From Colwellia sp. 20A7 (GTDB lineage Bacteria; Pseudomonadota; Gammaproteobacteria; Enterobacterales; Alteromonadaceae), in the NCBI RefSeq assembly GCF_009832865.1, contig NZ_CP047130.1, forward strand, positions 806,001 through 870,000: a stretch of DNA of 64,000 nucleotides, in the 5' to 3' direction. Below are positions 56,310 through 64,000 of the stretch, piece after piece; positions within the stretch are counted from its first letter, which is position 1, and each line of letters opens with the position of its first letter. The notes under the pieces are model-generated. The model was not told where the DNA came from. It saw only the letters and a program-made list of their open reading frames with translations, and did not search any database. The translations under genes were made by a program, and so were the position numbers.

Positions 56310-59300
56310 TTATGATTCGGCTTTAACTTTATAAAATGTAGAATAAAGTACAGGTACAACCGCAAGTGTTAATATGGTGCCGATGCCTAAACCAAAGGCA
56401 ATAACATTAGCCATACCATAGAATAATGGATCTTTACTGATAATTAATGGCAGTAGACCCATAACAGTAGTAATTGTTGTCATTGCAATAGGGCGTAATC
56501 GAGTTAAGCAGGCATCAACCAAAGCTTGGTATTGTGTTTTACCACTTTGAACTTCGATGTTAATGCGATCAATTAGTACAATCGCATTATTAATAATAAT
56601 CCCTGCCAAGCTATATAAACCTAAGGTAACCATAAAACCAAAAGGCGCTTGCATCACTAATAAACCAATAACAGCACCAATAAAAGACAAAGGCATAGTT
56701 AACGTTATTATCGCTGCTTTTCTAAAGGAGTTAAATTGAGCAACAAGTAGTATTAATATAAAACCAATCACCATAGGCATACTAGCACTTAATGCTTTTT
56801 GGGCGGCTTTAGACTCTTTAATTGCACCGCCATAGAATATCTCGTGATTAACGGGTAAGTCAGCTGCTAATGCCTGAATTTTATCGTCAATCACCTTTTG
56901 TAGATCTTCAGCAGCCATATCGGTATTACGTGCTTCAATGCTAATAGTCCTGAACATATCTTCATGGTGTATCACTGAAAATTGATTCACAGGTACAAAT
57001 GTTGCCACTTGAAATAGTGGGATTGCTTTTCCTGTTTTTTCAGAGTAAACATTAAGTGTACGTAACTTGTCTAAGTTATTACGTTCACTTTCTTGCGCGC
57101 GTAAAATGATAGGGATAATCTCATCACCTTCTCTATATTCTGTTATTTGCGCACCAGAAAAATACGTTTGTAAGGCATCGGCAATTTCAGATGATGTTAA
57201 ACTTGCTCTTTTTGCTCTGTGTTGATCTATTTTTACATCTATTTTAACAATCAAGTTTTCCCAATCATTACGTATATTAATGGTGTTAGGAACTTGATGG
57301 AGTAGCTCCATAATTTGCTGGGCTTTTTGATAAATAACGTCTTTATCAGGACCTTTAACTTGAATTTTTATAGTTTTTGCATCAGACGGTCCTAAAAACA
57401 TTTTTTTGACACGAGCTGAAATGTTAGGAAATTCGGCTTCAAGCTGTGTGCCTAATTCTGATACTCTTTTGGCAACGTTTGTACCTTCAACCACATTAAG
57501 TACAATAAAACCTTTGTTATGAGCTGGATCTTCTGGGTTAAGTGATAAAACAAACCGAGGACCATTGAAGCCTACATAGCCTGAATAGTTTTCAATAAAA
57601 TCAAATTTCTCTTTATTATCTAACCAGGTGAATATTGATTTCATTTGACGGTTAGTTTCACGTGAAGAAGTACCGTTAGGTAAATCAATGTACATTAATA
57701 TTTGTGTACGGTCAGATTCAGGAAAGAATTGTTTGGCAACAAACTTCATTGATCCAACAGAGCCAACAAATAAAATTAATATGATACTAATAAAGAGTAA
57801 TCTATTTCTTAATACCCAGTGTAAAAAGCGCTCATAGGTAGAAGATAGTTTACCTTTTGCAGTGCTCTTGTCTTCCTCGGCTGTAGAGGGTTTTATAAAG
57901 TAGTAACAAAGAATAGGCGTTACACACAAAGCCAAGATCCAACTGGTCATTAGCGTGATTAAAATTACCAGTGAGATTGAACGGGTAAATTCACCAGCCA
58001 CATGTTCAGCTAACATCAGTGGCAAGAAAAATAAAATCGTTGTGATAGAAGAGCTTAATAACGGAATTGCAAGTTCCTTACAACCTTGTAACATGGCATC
58101 GAAACGACTAATACCATCTTCAATTCTACGTTTAAAATCTTCAGCAATAACAATACCGTTATCAACTAATAAACCTAATGATATAATTAAAGTAGCTAAA
58201 CTCATACGTTCTAGTTTCATATCAAAAAATAGCATTATGGATAAGGTTGTTAACATAACAAACGGAACAATTGCTCCGACAATTAAGCCGGTTCTTAATC
58301 CTAAAAATAACACTACGACTACTAATACAATGGCGAGTGTTTGTAGAACATTAATAGAGACACCTTGAACAGTTTTGTCTACTTGATCAGCTTGGTAGGT
58401 GGCAATATCTAGTTGGTAGCCAATAGGCAAACTTGTAATTATTTTATCAATGTTAGTTTTTATACGTGGTGCATATTCTAAGATGTTGTATTGAGGCAGC
58501 ATAGAAATAGCAAAGTAAATAGCGGGTTTACCATTGTAATAAGCCAGTTTGTCCGGTGGATCGATATAGTCTCGTTTAATACTCACTATATCTTTTAATG
58601 CGATAAAGTCTTCAGTATTAGGTATGTTTATATAAGTATTAGCAATATCAGGAACGCTACCAAAATTTCCTGATGGCTCTATAATGAAACTCTTTTTACC
58701 TGTATCGACTTCACCACCAGAGCGGATAATATTTTGTTTTTGTAATTCATTGATGAGCGATTGAGGAGAAATACCGAGTTGAGATAGCCTTGCATTTGAT
58801 GCTTCCAGAAAAATACGCTCTTCTAAATGGCCTAATATTTCAATTTTCTTTGTACCTTCAACGCTATATAAGGTATCTCGTATATGTTGTGCAATATCAT
58901 ACATCGCACTCATATCAAAACCATCAGCAGTTAAAGCCAGTGTTACCACTGATACATCACCAAATTCTGTATTTACATAAGGGGTGCTAGTGCCTGAGGG
59001 CATCTTGGTATGAGCAGTTGCTGCTTTATTACGAACATCCTGCCAAATATCATCAAGATTAAAATAGCGGTCATGAATTTTGACATGTATTGTTGAGTTT
59101 CCTGTGGTTGAAAGCGATCTTATTTCTTTCACCTCAGGTACTTTTCTAATTTCTTCTTCGAGTTTCTTTGTTATTAATTGCTCGACACGCTCAGGTGCCA
59201 TACCAGGAAAAGAAGTTGAAATAACGGATTCTCTTATTGTTATTGTCGGGTCTTCTTGTGCCGGTAGAGTAAAGTAGGCAAATACACCATTGATTAATAA

Positions 59301-59360
59301 TAATGTAAGAATGAAAAATACAGTTTTACGATACTTAAAAGCTATATGAGTGATATTCAT
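56310..59360 (-). CDS. RND efflux pump inner-membrane transporter
   Basis: A 1,016-aa RND transporter with twelve helices and two large periplasmic loops. The N-terminus (AFKYRKTVFFILTLLLINGVFAYFTLPAQEDPTI) and LGLLVDNGIVIAEDFKRRI (helix 4, with the proton-relay Asp) match the hydrophobe/amphiphile branch, not the metal-type CusA branch. It works with the adaptor encoded 11 bases upstream. No outer-membrane factor is encoded here, so it probably shares a TolC elsewhere. Substrates are unknown; drugs, bile-like compounds or biocides are family guesses. Confidence 0.92.
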   Translation of the reverse strand: MNITHIAFKYRKTVFFILTLLLINGVFAYFTLPAQEDPTITIRESVISTSFPGMAPERVEQLITKKLEEEIRKVPEVKEIRSLSTTGNSTIHVKIHDRYFNLDDIWQDVRNKAATAHTKMPSGTSTPYVNTEFGDVSVVTLALTADGFDMSAMYDIAQHIRDTLYSVEGTKKIEILGHLEERIFLEASNARLSQLGISPQSLINELQKQNIIRSGGEVDTGKKSFIIEPSGNFGSVPDIANTYINIPNTEDFIALKDIVSIKRDYIDPPDKLAYYNGKPAIYFAISMLPQYNILEYAPRIKTNIDKIITSLPIGYQLDIATYQADQVDKTVQGVSINVLQTLAIVLVVVVLFLGLRTGLIVGAIVPFVMLTTLSIMLFFDMKLERMSLATLIISLGLLVDNGIVIAEDFKRRIEDGISRFDAMLQGCKELAIPLLSSSITTILFFLPLMLAEHVAGEFTRSISLVILITLMTSWILALCVTPILCYYFIKPSTAEEDKSTAKGKLSSTYERFLHWVLRNRLLFISIILILFVGSVGSMKFVAKQFFPESDRTQILMYIDLPNGTSSRETNRQMKSIFTWLDNKEKFDFIENYSGYVGFNGPRFVLSLNPEDPAHNKGFIVLNVVEGTNVAKRVSELGTQLEAEFPNISARVKKMFLGPSDAKTIKIQVKGPDKDVIYQKAQQIMELLHQVPNTINIRNDWENLIVKIDVKIDQHRAKRASLTSSEIADALQTYFSGAQITEYREGDEIIPIILRAQESERNNLDKLRTLNVYSEKTGKAIPLFQVATFVPVNQFSVIHHEDMFRTISIEARNTDMAAEDLQKVIDDKIQALAADLPVNHEIFYGGAIKESKAAQKALSASMPMVIGFILILLVAQFNSFRKAAIITLTMPLSFIGAVIGLLVMQAPFGFMVTLGLYSLAGIIINNAIVLIDRINIEVQSGKTQYQALVDACLTRLRPIAMTTITTVMGLLPLIISKDPLFYGMANVIAFGLGIGTILTLAVVPVLYSTFYKVKAES

Positions 59361-59371
59361 TATGTTGGTTC

Positions 59372-60472
59372 TTAATTAAAGCGCTGTGTAGTGTTATCTA
59401 GAAGTGTTACCTTTTGGCCGTCTCGTAAGAATGCGACACCAGCAATAGCTATGATTTCACCACTTTTTAAACCTGAAGAAATAAAGGCGGTGTTGTTACG
59501 TATATTTTCAGTTTTAACTTCGCTTTGTTTAACCGATTGTGTCGCTGGATCGTAGATAAATACATAACTTTTTTGATTCAAACCTGCTCGTATTGCACTA
59601 AATGGCACGCTGATAGCAACTCCTTGGTAACCTTTATCTCCTTCATCCTCAAAAGTAAAATCTACTTCAGCAGTCATTCCCGCTCTTAATGATGGGCTTT
59701 CATCTTGTAATACCACGGTTATAGGAAAAGCATTCGCAGCTTCTGCTCTAGTTCCTATCTCTGTAACCCGACCTAACATTTTAGTTTGAGGTAATACTGG
59801 AAATCGCACTGGTATCATACTGTTGTGCTGTAATTCTCGTATCAGAGTCTCAGGTACCATTACATGTACTTCTAAACCATGCTTTCCTTCAATTTCAAAA
59901 GCGGGTTGCCCTGAGCCAATCTGTTGTGATGGTTCAATCAAGCGTTTAGTAATTATGCCGTTATAGGGAGAAAGTAATGTTCCATCTTGTAGGTTTTTTT
60001 GAGCTATATCTAGTTGTGCTTGAGCAACACCTACCGCGCTTTCGCTCGATTCATAATTAGCTTTTGCGTTATCAAATCCAGATTGAGATACCAAACCGTT
60101 TTTAATTAACTGGCTGTAGCGAGTAAAACTGTTTTTAGCTTCAACTTGATCAGAGTTTGCTTTATCCAGTTGTGCTTTAGCCGATTTTACAGAGAGTGTA
60201 AGGCTGCGGTGATTTAGTTGTGCCAACACCTGACCTTTTCTAACGGTATCGCCAAGCTTTACTTCAACGCTTTCCACCTTTCCCATTACTTCAAAGCTTA
60301 AGCTTGTTGACTCAACGGGAGCGACAATGCCAGACAAAGTACGTAACTGTTGCAAAGTCGATTCGCTAACCTTTTCCCAAGCAATTGGTCTAATAGCTTT
60401 TTCAGTTATGATTTTTTCCTCACTACAACTAAATAATAATGTAGTTAAAAGGAGCGTTAATAATAGTCTCAT
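59372..60472 (-). CDS. RND periplasmic adaptor lipoprotein
   Basis: 366 aa with a lipoprotein signal peptide (MRLLLTLLLTTLLFSC, Cys as the lipid site). HlyD-type order: lipoyl half (VMGKVESVEVKLGDTVRKGQVLAQL), alpha-hairpin (about 85-155), second lipoyl half (SPYNGIITKRLIEPSQQIG), beta-barrel and membrane-proximal domain. It bridges the RND pump and an outer-membrane channel. First gene of a two-gene operon, divergent from a TetR-type regulator whose likely operator lies in the shared intergenic region. Confidence 0.93.
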   Translation of the reverse strand: MRLLLTLLLTTLLFSCSEEKIITEKAIRPIAWEKVSESTLQQLRTLSGIVAPVESTSLSFEVMGKVESVEVKLGDTVRKGQVLAQLNHRSLTLSVKSAKAQLDKANSDQVEAKNSFTRYSQLIKNGLVSQSGFDNAKANYESSESAVGVAQAQLDIAQKNLQDGTLLSPYNGIITKRLIEPSQQIGSGQPAFEIEGKHGLEVHVMVPETLIRELQHNSMIPVRFPVLPQTKMLGRVTEIGTRAEAANAFPITVVLQDESPSLRAGMTAEVDFTFEDEGDKGYQGVAISVPFSAIRAGLNQKSYVFIYDPATQSVKQSEVKTENIRNNTAFISSGLKSGEIIAIAGVAFLRDGQKVTLLDNTTQRFN

Positions 60473-60556
60473 AATGATTCCAATAATGAAATTTACTCAT
60501 TTTTTATAAGGTAATAAATGTTAAAAGTAAATTGATACTGTTAAATTGTCTATATC

Positions 60557-60576
60557 TTGGTACTATGCAGTACCAA
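60557..60576. promoter_or_regulatory. Palindromic operator candidate for the TetR regulator
   Basis: TTGGTACT-ATGC-AGTACCAA, a perfect 8-bp inverted repeat with a four-base centre, in the 156-base region between the divergent adaptor and tetR genes. Its size and position fit a TetR-family operator that would control both directions. Short tandem AGTTAAACAAG repeats (60588-60619) lie next to it. Confidence 0.75.
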
Positions 60577-60628
60577 TGTCAAACGATAGTTAAACAAGAG
60601 TTAAACAAGAGTTAAATAAGATTTAAAT

Positions 60629-61258
60629 ATGGCCTATAACGAAGAATTAATTTTAAATGGCTTAAGCTCACGTGGAGAGTTAATACTTGAAGCCGCAAAA
60701 AATTTATTTCTTAAACATGGTTATGCTCAAACATCCCTTGAAATGATTATTGCCGAGGCAGGGGGATCGCGTCGATCCATATATAATGAGTTTGGTAATA
60801 AACAGGGTCTGCTGACATCGGTAATACAGCAGCAAGTTCTTATTCATACTGCCAGTGTTGCATCTATTAAATTGATTCAATTAGCACCTAGAGATGCACT
60901 TAGGGAAATGTGCTTTCGCTTTGTTAAAGGAATTGTTTCAGATACTATTGTTTCACTTTATCGTTTAGTGCTTCAAGTCGTTCCTAAATTACCTGAAATA
61001 GGAGTACTGGTTTATGAAAAAGGTCCGCTTAAAGGAATGAAGCCACTAACTAATTATTTAGTACAGTTGGATAGAGAAAATGTCATATCAATAGATGACC
61101 CGTTATTCGCTACACAAATCCTTATGGAAATGGTGAAGGGCCGATTACATTTTAAAGCTTTGTTATTGCCTAATAAGGAGATAACCGACGAAAACATTCA
61201 ACAACAAGTTGATAAAGCCGTTGATCTATTCCTTAAAGCCTATCATCCTGATTCATAA
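60629..61258 (+). CDS. TetR/AcrR-family regulator
   Basis: A 209-aa regulator. N-terminal helix-turn-helix domain at about 17-63 (ELILEAAKNLFLKHGYAQTSLEMIIAEAGGSRRSIYNEFGNKQGLL). The C-terminal ligand domain resembles the AefR-like TetR_C type, with REMCFRFVKGIVSDTIVSLYRLVLQ. It is divergent from the RND pump genes and most likely represses them and itself through the palindrome at 60557-60576. The ligand is unknown, presumably a pump substrate. Confidence 0.92.
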   Translation: MAYNEELILNGLSSRGELILEAAKNLFLKHGYAQTSLEMIIAEAGGSRRSIYNEFGNKQGLLTSVIQQQVLIHTASVASIKLIQLAPRDALREMCFRFVKGIVSDTIVSLYRLVLQVVPKLPEIGVLVYEKGPLKGMKPLTNYLVQLDRENVISIDDPLFATQILMEMVKGRLHFKALLLPNKEITDENIQQQVDKAVDLFLKAYHPDS

Positions 61259-61425
61259 TCGAATAAATAAACAGCAAATAGCCACTGAGTTAAGAAAAAC
61301 TATTGCACACACAAGGATATCTCGTATAATGCCTCCTCTTCAAGTTATCGAAGAATATGTAGTAATAGAGTAGTTCGTTAGTTAGACACTAGTTTATAAA
61401 GAAATCAGTTTTTAAAATAAAAATG

Positions 61426-61502
61426 ACTTCTTTGCAAATTGCAAAACGGGCGTAAAGCCTTTGCCAGCGTGATGAAATTGGTATACATGGGGGATTCAAA
61501 AT
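61426..61502 (+). repeat. Partial tRNA-Leu duplicate (upstream copy)
   Basis: 77 bases identical to 61661-61737: upstream leader sequence plus the first ~40 bases of tRNA-Leu, ending in the anticodon loop (after TTCAAAAT). The similarity continues leftward with mismatches to about 61390. The rest of the tRNA is absent and replaced by unrelated sequence with GCAAAGTTTT tandem repeats (61561-61587). It cannot form a tRNA. Confidence 0.9.
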
Positions 61503-61697
61503 TTAACGTGTCTACATATAAGTATATGAATTTGTTGTTTAAATTGACGTACTCCTGTTTGCAAAGTTTTGCAAAGTTTTGCAAAGAATAGATGTTAATT
61601 TAGTAAGTAAGTTAAGCGAAAATAGTTTACAAAGAAGTACGTTTTTAAAGTGAAAAAAATACTTCTTTGCAAATTGCAAAACGGGCGTAAAGCCTTT

Positions 61698-61782
61698 GCC
61701 AGCGTGATGAAATTGGTATACATGGGGGATTCAAAATCCCCTGTCGCAAGACGTGTCGGTTCGAGTCCGACCGCTGGTACCA
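61698..61782 (+). tRNA. tRNA-Leu (anticodon CAA)
   Basis: An 85-base class II tRNA with an encoded CCA end. Acceptor GCCAGCG pairs with CGCTGGT (one G-U). The anticodon stem is GGGGA/TCCCC with loop TTCAAAA, giving CAA, which reads UUG. It has a long variable arm (TGTCGCAAGACG) and T-arm GTCGG-TTCGAGT-CCGAC. A terminator follows. Confidence 0.96.
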
Positions 61783-61790
61783 CTATTATA

Positions 61791-61825
61791 AAGCCCTGAT
61801 TCGAAAGAGTCGGGGCTTTTTTATG
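61791..61825 (+). terminator. Terminator after tRNA-Leu
   Basis: AAGCCCTGA / TCGGGGCTT stem (one wobble) with an inner TTCGAAAGAG loop and a run of six T. Confidence 0.9.
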
Positions 61826-61853
61826 TCTAAAATAATGTTTAAGAGGTTTCTAC

Positions 61854-62132
61854 ATGGCAGCGACAGCGCATGCACTGCATATATTAGTTAAGCACAAAGA
61901 AATTGCAGAAGATATTATTAAGCAGTTAGGTAAAGGTGCTAAGTTTCAAACGTTAGCTAAAAAACATTCATCATGTCCATCAGGTAAAAAAGGTGGGGAT
62001 CTAGGTGAGTTCAGACGAGGGCAGATGGTACCGCAGTTTGATAAGATAGCTTTTAGTGGTGCAATATTAGAGCCTCACCTAGTTAAAACTAAATTTGGCT
62101 GGCATGTAATTAAAGTGCTTTACCGTACATAA
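61854..62132 (+). CDS. ppiC: Parvulin-type peptidyl-prolyl isomerase PpiC
   Basis: 92 aa, matching E. coli PpiC (93 aa): a single parvulin domain without signal peptide. [39 protein letters not shown] and [12 protein letters not shown] are diagnostic. It speeds cis-trans isomerisation at prolyl bonds in the cytoplasm. It follows the tRNA-Leu terminator and has its own weak hairpin downstream. Confidence 0.96.
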   Translation: MAATAHALHILVKHKEIAEDIIKQLGKGAKFQTLAKKHSSCPSGKKGGDLGEFRRGQMVPQFDKIAFSGAILEPHLVKTKFGWHVIKVLYRT

Positions 62133-62224
62133 CTTACAACGAGTTTTTTTGCTGCATGTTCTTTCAAGAACGATGTCGCAATATATGTCGGTTGAACTCC
62201 CCCTTGCATTACCATTTATAGAAG

Positions 62225-62256
62225 ATCCTGATTTGAAAGATTCAGGGCATTTTTGT
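62225..62256 (+). terminator. Probable terminator after ppiC
   Basis: CCTGA-TTTGAAAGAT-TCAGG followed by GCATTTTT. It is a shorter, degenerate relative of the terminator after tRNA-Leu (both hold a CCTGATT.GAAAGA.TC core). Confidence 0.55.
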
Positions 62257-62332
62257 ATCTGAAATTTGTGATGATACTAATTACTTGATAAGTTATGGAT
62301 GAGAATCAACTGAGTATGTCCAAGGAAGCGGC

Positions 62333-63460
62333 TTGAAAAGAAGACACATAGGAATATTAACCATTCTGGCGTTTGTTGCTAGCTTCCTAATTGCAAGCTA
62401 CTTTGACGACAATGATATTCATCTAGATTCACAATTTAACAAAACCATCCTGTGGATTGAGTCATTATTTGGCGAAAAGGCTATATTAAATGATCAAACA
62501 AATAATATTCCCCAAACTATTCCCAACACTGAAACGAGAAAACAATACCAACATGTAGACGTTGGAAGTGCTGGTGTTTGCAAAGATACTTCAATCGGTG
62601 AGGTGAAATATAAAGAATTTGGAGGTGTGTATACGTGGGTTGATGAAAGGGGCATTACAAACTTCAGCAGCACACCACCAGAAAATTTGGATTTCCAATT
62701 ATTGAATTATGCTGGTGATAAGGTGTTTGATTATTTCAACCTAGACTTAAATACTGAAAGGCTACCTTATGATTTTAACCAGAAATTATCATTGAAGTTG
62801 AACAAGCTATTTGAATTATACGGGCAACTTCTCGATCGGTCATCACTAAGAAAAGTAGATATTAACCTTCATGTATACTCATCTAAATTGGCTTTTGACC
62901 AAATAAAGAAAAAACATAATATGCCTGTTGGAGATAATACCGCTGGTTTTTATAGCCATGCTAGTAATCAAGCTCACCTTTTACTTACTAAACACGATGC
63001 AACCATGCGAACGGCAACTCATGAAGCGGCTCATGCCATTAACCGAGGAATCATTGGCTACAGTCCTAAATGGTTAAATGAAGGCTTAGCTGAATACAGC
63101 GAATATATTGAGGTTACAAAGTTGACTGGTAGGGTATATCCCAATAGAAATTGGACTAAAAATGGATTTTTGTCTGAACAACTATTGCCCTTATCGGTAC
63201 TTCTACCTTCTACAAATAAAGATTGGGATTCTAAATTAAGAAGTAGGCTATATGCGACTAGTTGGGCATTTGTCTATTTTATGATGGATACTCAATACAG
63301 AAAGGATAAGCTGGCGAAGATTATTAAGTTAGAACAACAAGATTTGTGTAGAGTTATTGAAGTTAAAGAGGTTGTAAGAATTATAGGCTTACCTTTAAGT
63401 GAATTACAAAAACAATTTAACCGTTGGGCTAAGCGAAGATTAAAGACACAAAGTATTTAA
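62333..63460 (+). CDS. Putative membrane-anchored zinc metallopeptidase (gluzincin-like)
   Basis: 375 aa from a TTG start behind AAGGAAG (62322-62328). An N-terminal signal anchor (about 6-23) is followed by a DUF4124-like segment (YKEFGGVYTWVDERGITNFSSTPP, about 91-115). The peptidase domain has HEAAH at about 230-234 and a third ligand candidate in NEGLAEYSEY (Glu about 250), the peptidase_MA/DUF1570-like layout. It is probably in the periplasm, with unknown substrate. No neighbour gives a functional link. Confidence 0.72.
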   Translation: MKRRHIGILTILAFVASFLIASYFDDNDIHLDSQFNKTILWIESLFGEKAILNDQTNNIPQTIPNTETRKQYQHVDVGSAGVCKDTSIGEVKYKEFGGVYTWVDERGITNFSSTPPENLDFQLLNYAGDKVFDYFNLDLNTERLPYDFNQKLSLKLNKLFELYGQLLDRSSLRKVDINLHVYSSKLAFDQIKKKHNMPVGDNTAGFYSHASNQAHLLLTKHDATMRTATHEAAHAINRGIIGYSPKWLNEGLAEYSEYIEVTKLTGRVYPNRNWTKNGFLSEQLLPLSVLLPSTNKDWDSKLRSRLYATSWAFVYFMMDTQYRKDKLAKIIKLEQQDLCRVIEVKEVVRIIGLPLSELQKQFNRWAKRRLKTQSI

Positions 63461-63584
63461 TATAACTGACGCCAGCATAGCATTTAAACTTTTACCTAGC
63501 ATGATGTTGGCATAAGGCTTGGCAACTGTAGCCGTGATAACTTGCCAAGCTTTAATATATAAGGCCATTCCAAATGGCGATAGA
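63461..63584 (+). terminator. Intergenic hairpins between peptidase and DUF2787 gene
   Basis: GCTTGGCAA / TTGCCAAGC (63517-63525 and 63542-63550) is a perfect 9-bp stem with a 16-base loop. A smaller GCCATT / AATGGC hairpin lies at 63564-63578. They sit between convergent genes and may end both transcripts. Confidence 0.5.
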
Positions 63585-64000
63585 TTAACTATCAGGTGTA
63601 AATGTTATAGTGAATATCTCTGCTACCATGGCGTAATAAACAAAGTTACTCTCCCATATTTGAAACATCTCAATAGCCTGTTCAATAGGGTATGTGCCAA
63701 AAAGGTTTTGAAATACCCCTGAATCAAAATCAAAATCCGCGTCTTTTGCAAGCTCCGCACAGAAACCAGAGCCAACATAACAAAAATCAGTGATATAGCA
63801 AAACCGCCAACCATCACCCTCGTTTTCTAGTCGTATCTCCACAGGATGATAACCTCCATCATCGCTACTGTAACTAGGGTCACGAAAGTTGATAGTAACG
63901 CCATTTTCACATTCATAAGGCGTTAACAGGCTGGCGATATAAAGTGTGAATACAGGGCTTAATGGCAGGGCTAATCCTTCGTGTTTAATTCGAATGGTCA
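63585..64000 (-). CDS. DUF2787-family protein (5' end outside window)
   Basis: The minus-strand frame is open from the window end, so a short ATG/GTG-only view (from 63842) understates it; about 138 residues are visible. GVTINFRDPSYSSDDGGYHP, VEIRLENEGDGWRFCYITDF and an acidic stretch with Phe (DADFDFDSGVFQNLF) match what I recall of DUF2787 proteins, known from Vibrio and relatives, often in genomic islands. Function unknown. There is no signal peptide in the visible part. Confidence 0.68.
   Translation of the reverse strand, partial: TIRIKHEGLALPLSPVFTLYIASLLTPYECENGVTINFRDPSYSSDDGGYHPVEIRLENEGDGWRFCYITDFCYVGSGFCAELAKDADFDFDSGVFQNLFGTYPIEQAIEMFQIWESNFVYYAMVAEIFTITFTPDS

Noticed and set aside
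61595..61783. Minus-strand open frame with VGLEPTRLATGDFESP
   Set aside because: It is the antisense of the tRNA-Leu gene, a well-known false protein in annotations.

Overview
The window looks like chromosome from a low-G+C marine gammaproteobacterium of the Alteromonadales, closest in feel to Colwellia or Thalassotalea. This is inferred from AT-rich codon use, the glyA-nrdR-ribD-ribE-ribBA order, the pepA-holC-valS group divergent from lptFG, and a cold-shock gene. No rRNA is present and no database search was run.

Layout. (1) 1-11.5 kb: a nucleotide-sugar locus with pglD-, pglE- and pglF-like genes that together could make UDP-N,N'-diacetylbacillosamine. It is broken up by a FitAB/VapBC-type toxin-antitoxin pair, a 1.2 kb array of about ten 102-126 bp repeats, and a 5,152 bp nested IS66-family insertion (3334-8485). 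(2) 11.6-12.8 kb: an AspC/TyrB aminotransferase with a clear terminator. (3) 13.3-21.8 kb: a four-gene signalling operon: a 1,633-aa hybrid histidine kinase with a duplicated sensory module, stand-alone CheR and CheB domains, and a REC-PAS-GGDEF-EAL protein. (4) 21.8-28 kb: hemolysin III-like membrane protein, small EF-hand protein, secreted S33 peptidase, NatAB-like ABC transporter, and an ECF-like sigma factor overlapping a four-helix membrane protein. (5) 28.3-33.4 kb: glyA, nrdR and riboflavin genes, followed by a 264 bp palindromic MITE-like element. (6) 33.8-47.3 kb: a copper/silver cluster (CopL-like protein, CusC, CusB-CusF fusion, CusA), a TonB-dependent receptor cut by a second IS66 copy, and two PepSY membrane proteins. 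(7) 47.5-55.6 kb: csp, valS, holC, pepA, lptF, lptG. (8) 55.7-61.3 kb: RDD protein and an RND pump with a divergent TetR regulator and a palindromic operator candidate. (9) 61.4-64 kb: tRNA-Leu(CAA) with a duplicated 5' half, ppiC, a putative zinc peptidase and a DUF2787-like gene running off the end.

Most notable points. The nested IS66 structure can be resolved to the base: a second copy entered tnpC of a resident copy with an 8 bp duplication, and recombination between the two left halves then inverted the inner segment and rebuilt an intact transposase. The TonB receptor becomes one intact 883-codon frame if the IS and one target duplication are removed. The kinase-CheR-CheB-cyclase operon is the best candidate for an under-described system: its sensory region reads as an A-B-B-A' arrangement, its coiled coil holds heptad-spaced Glu pairs that could be CheR/CheB targets, one receiver has Glu for Asp, and the EAL domain has Asn in its DD motif.
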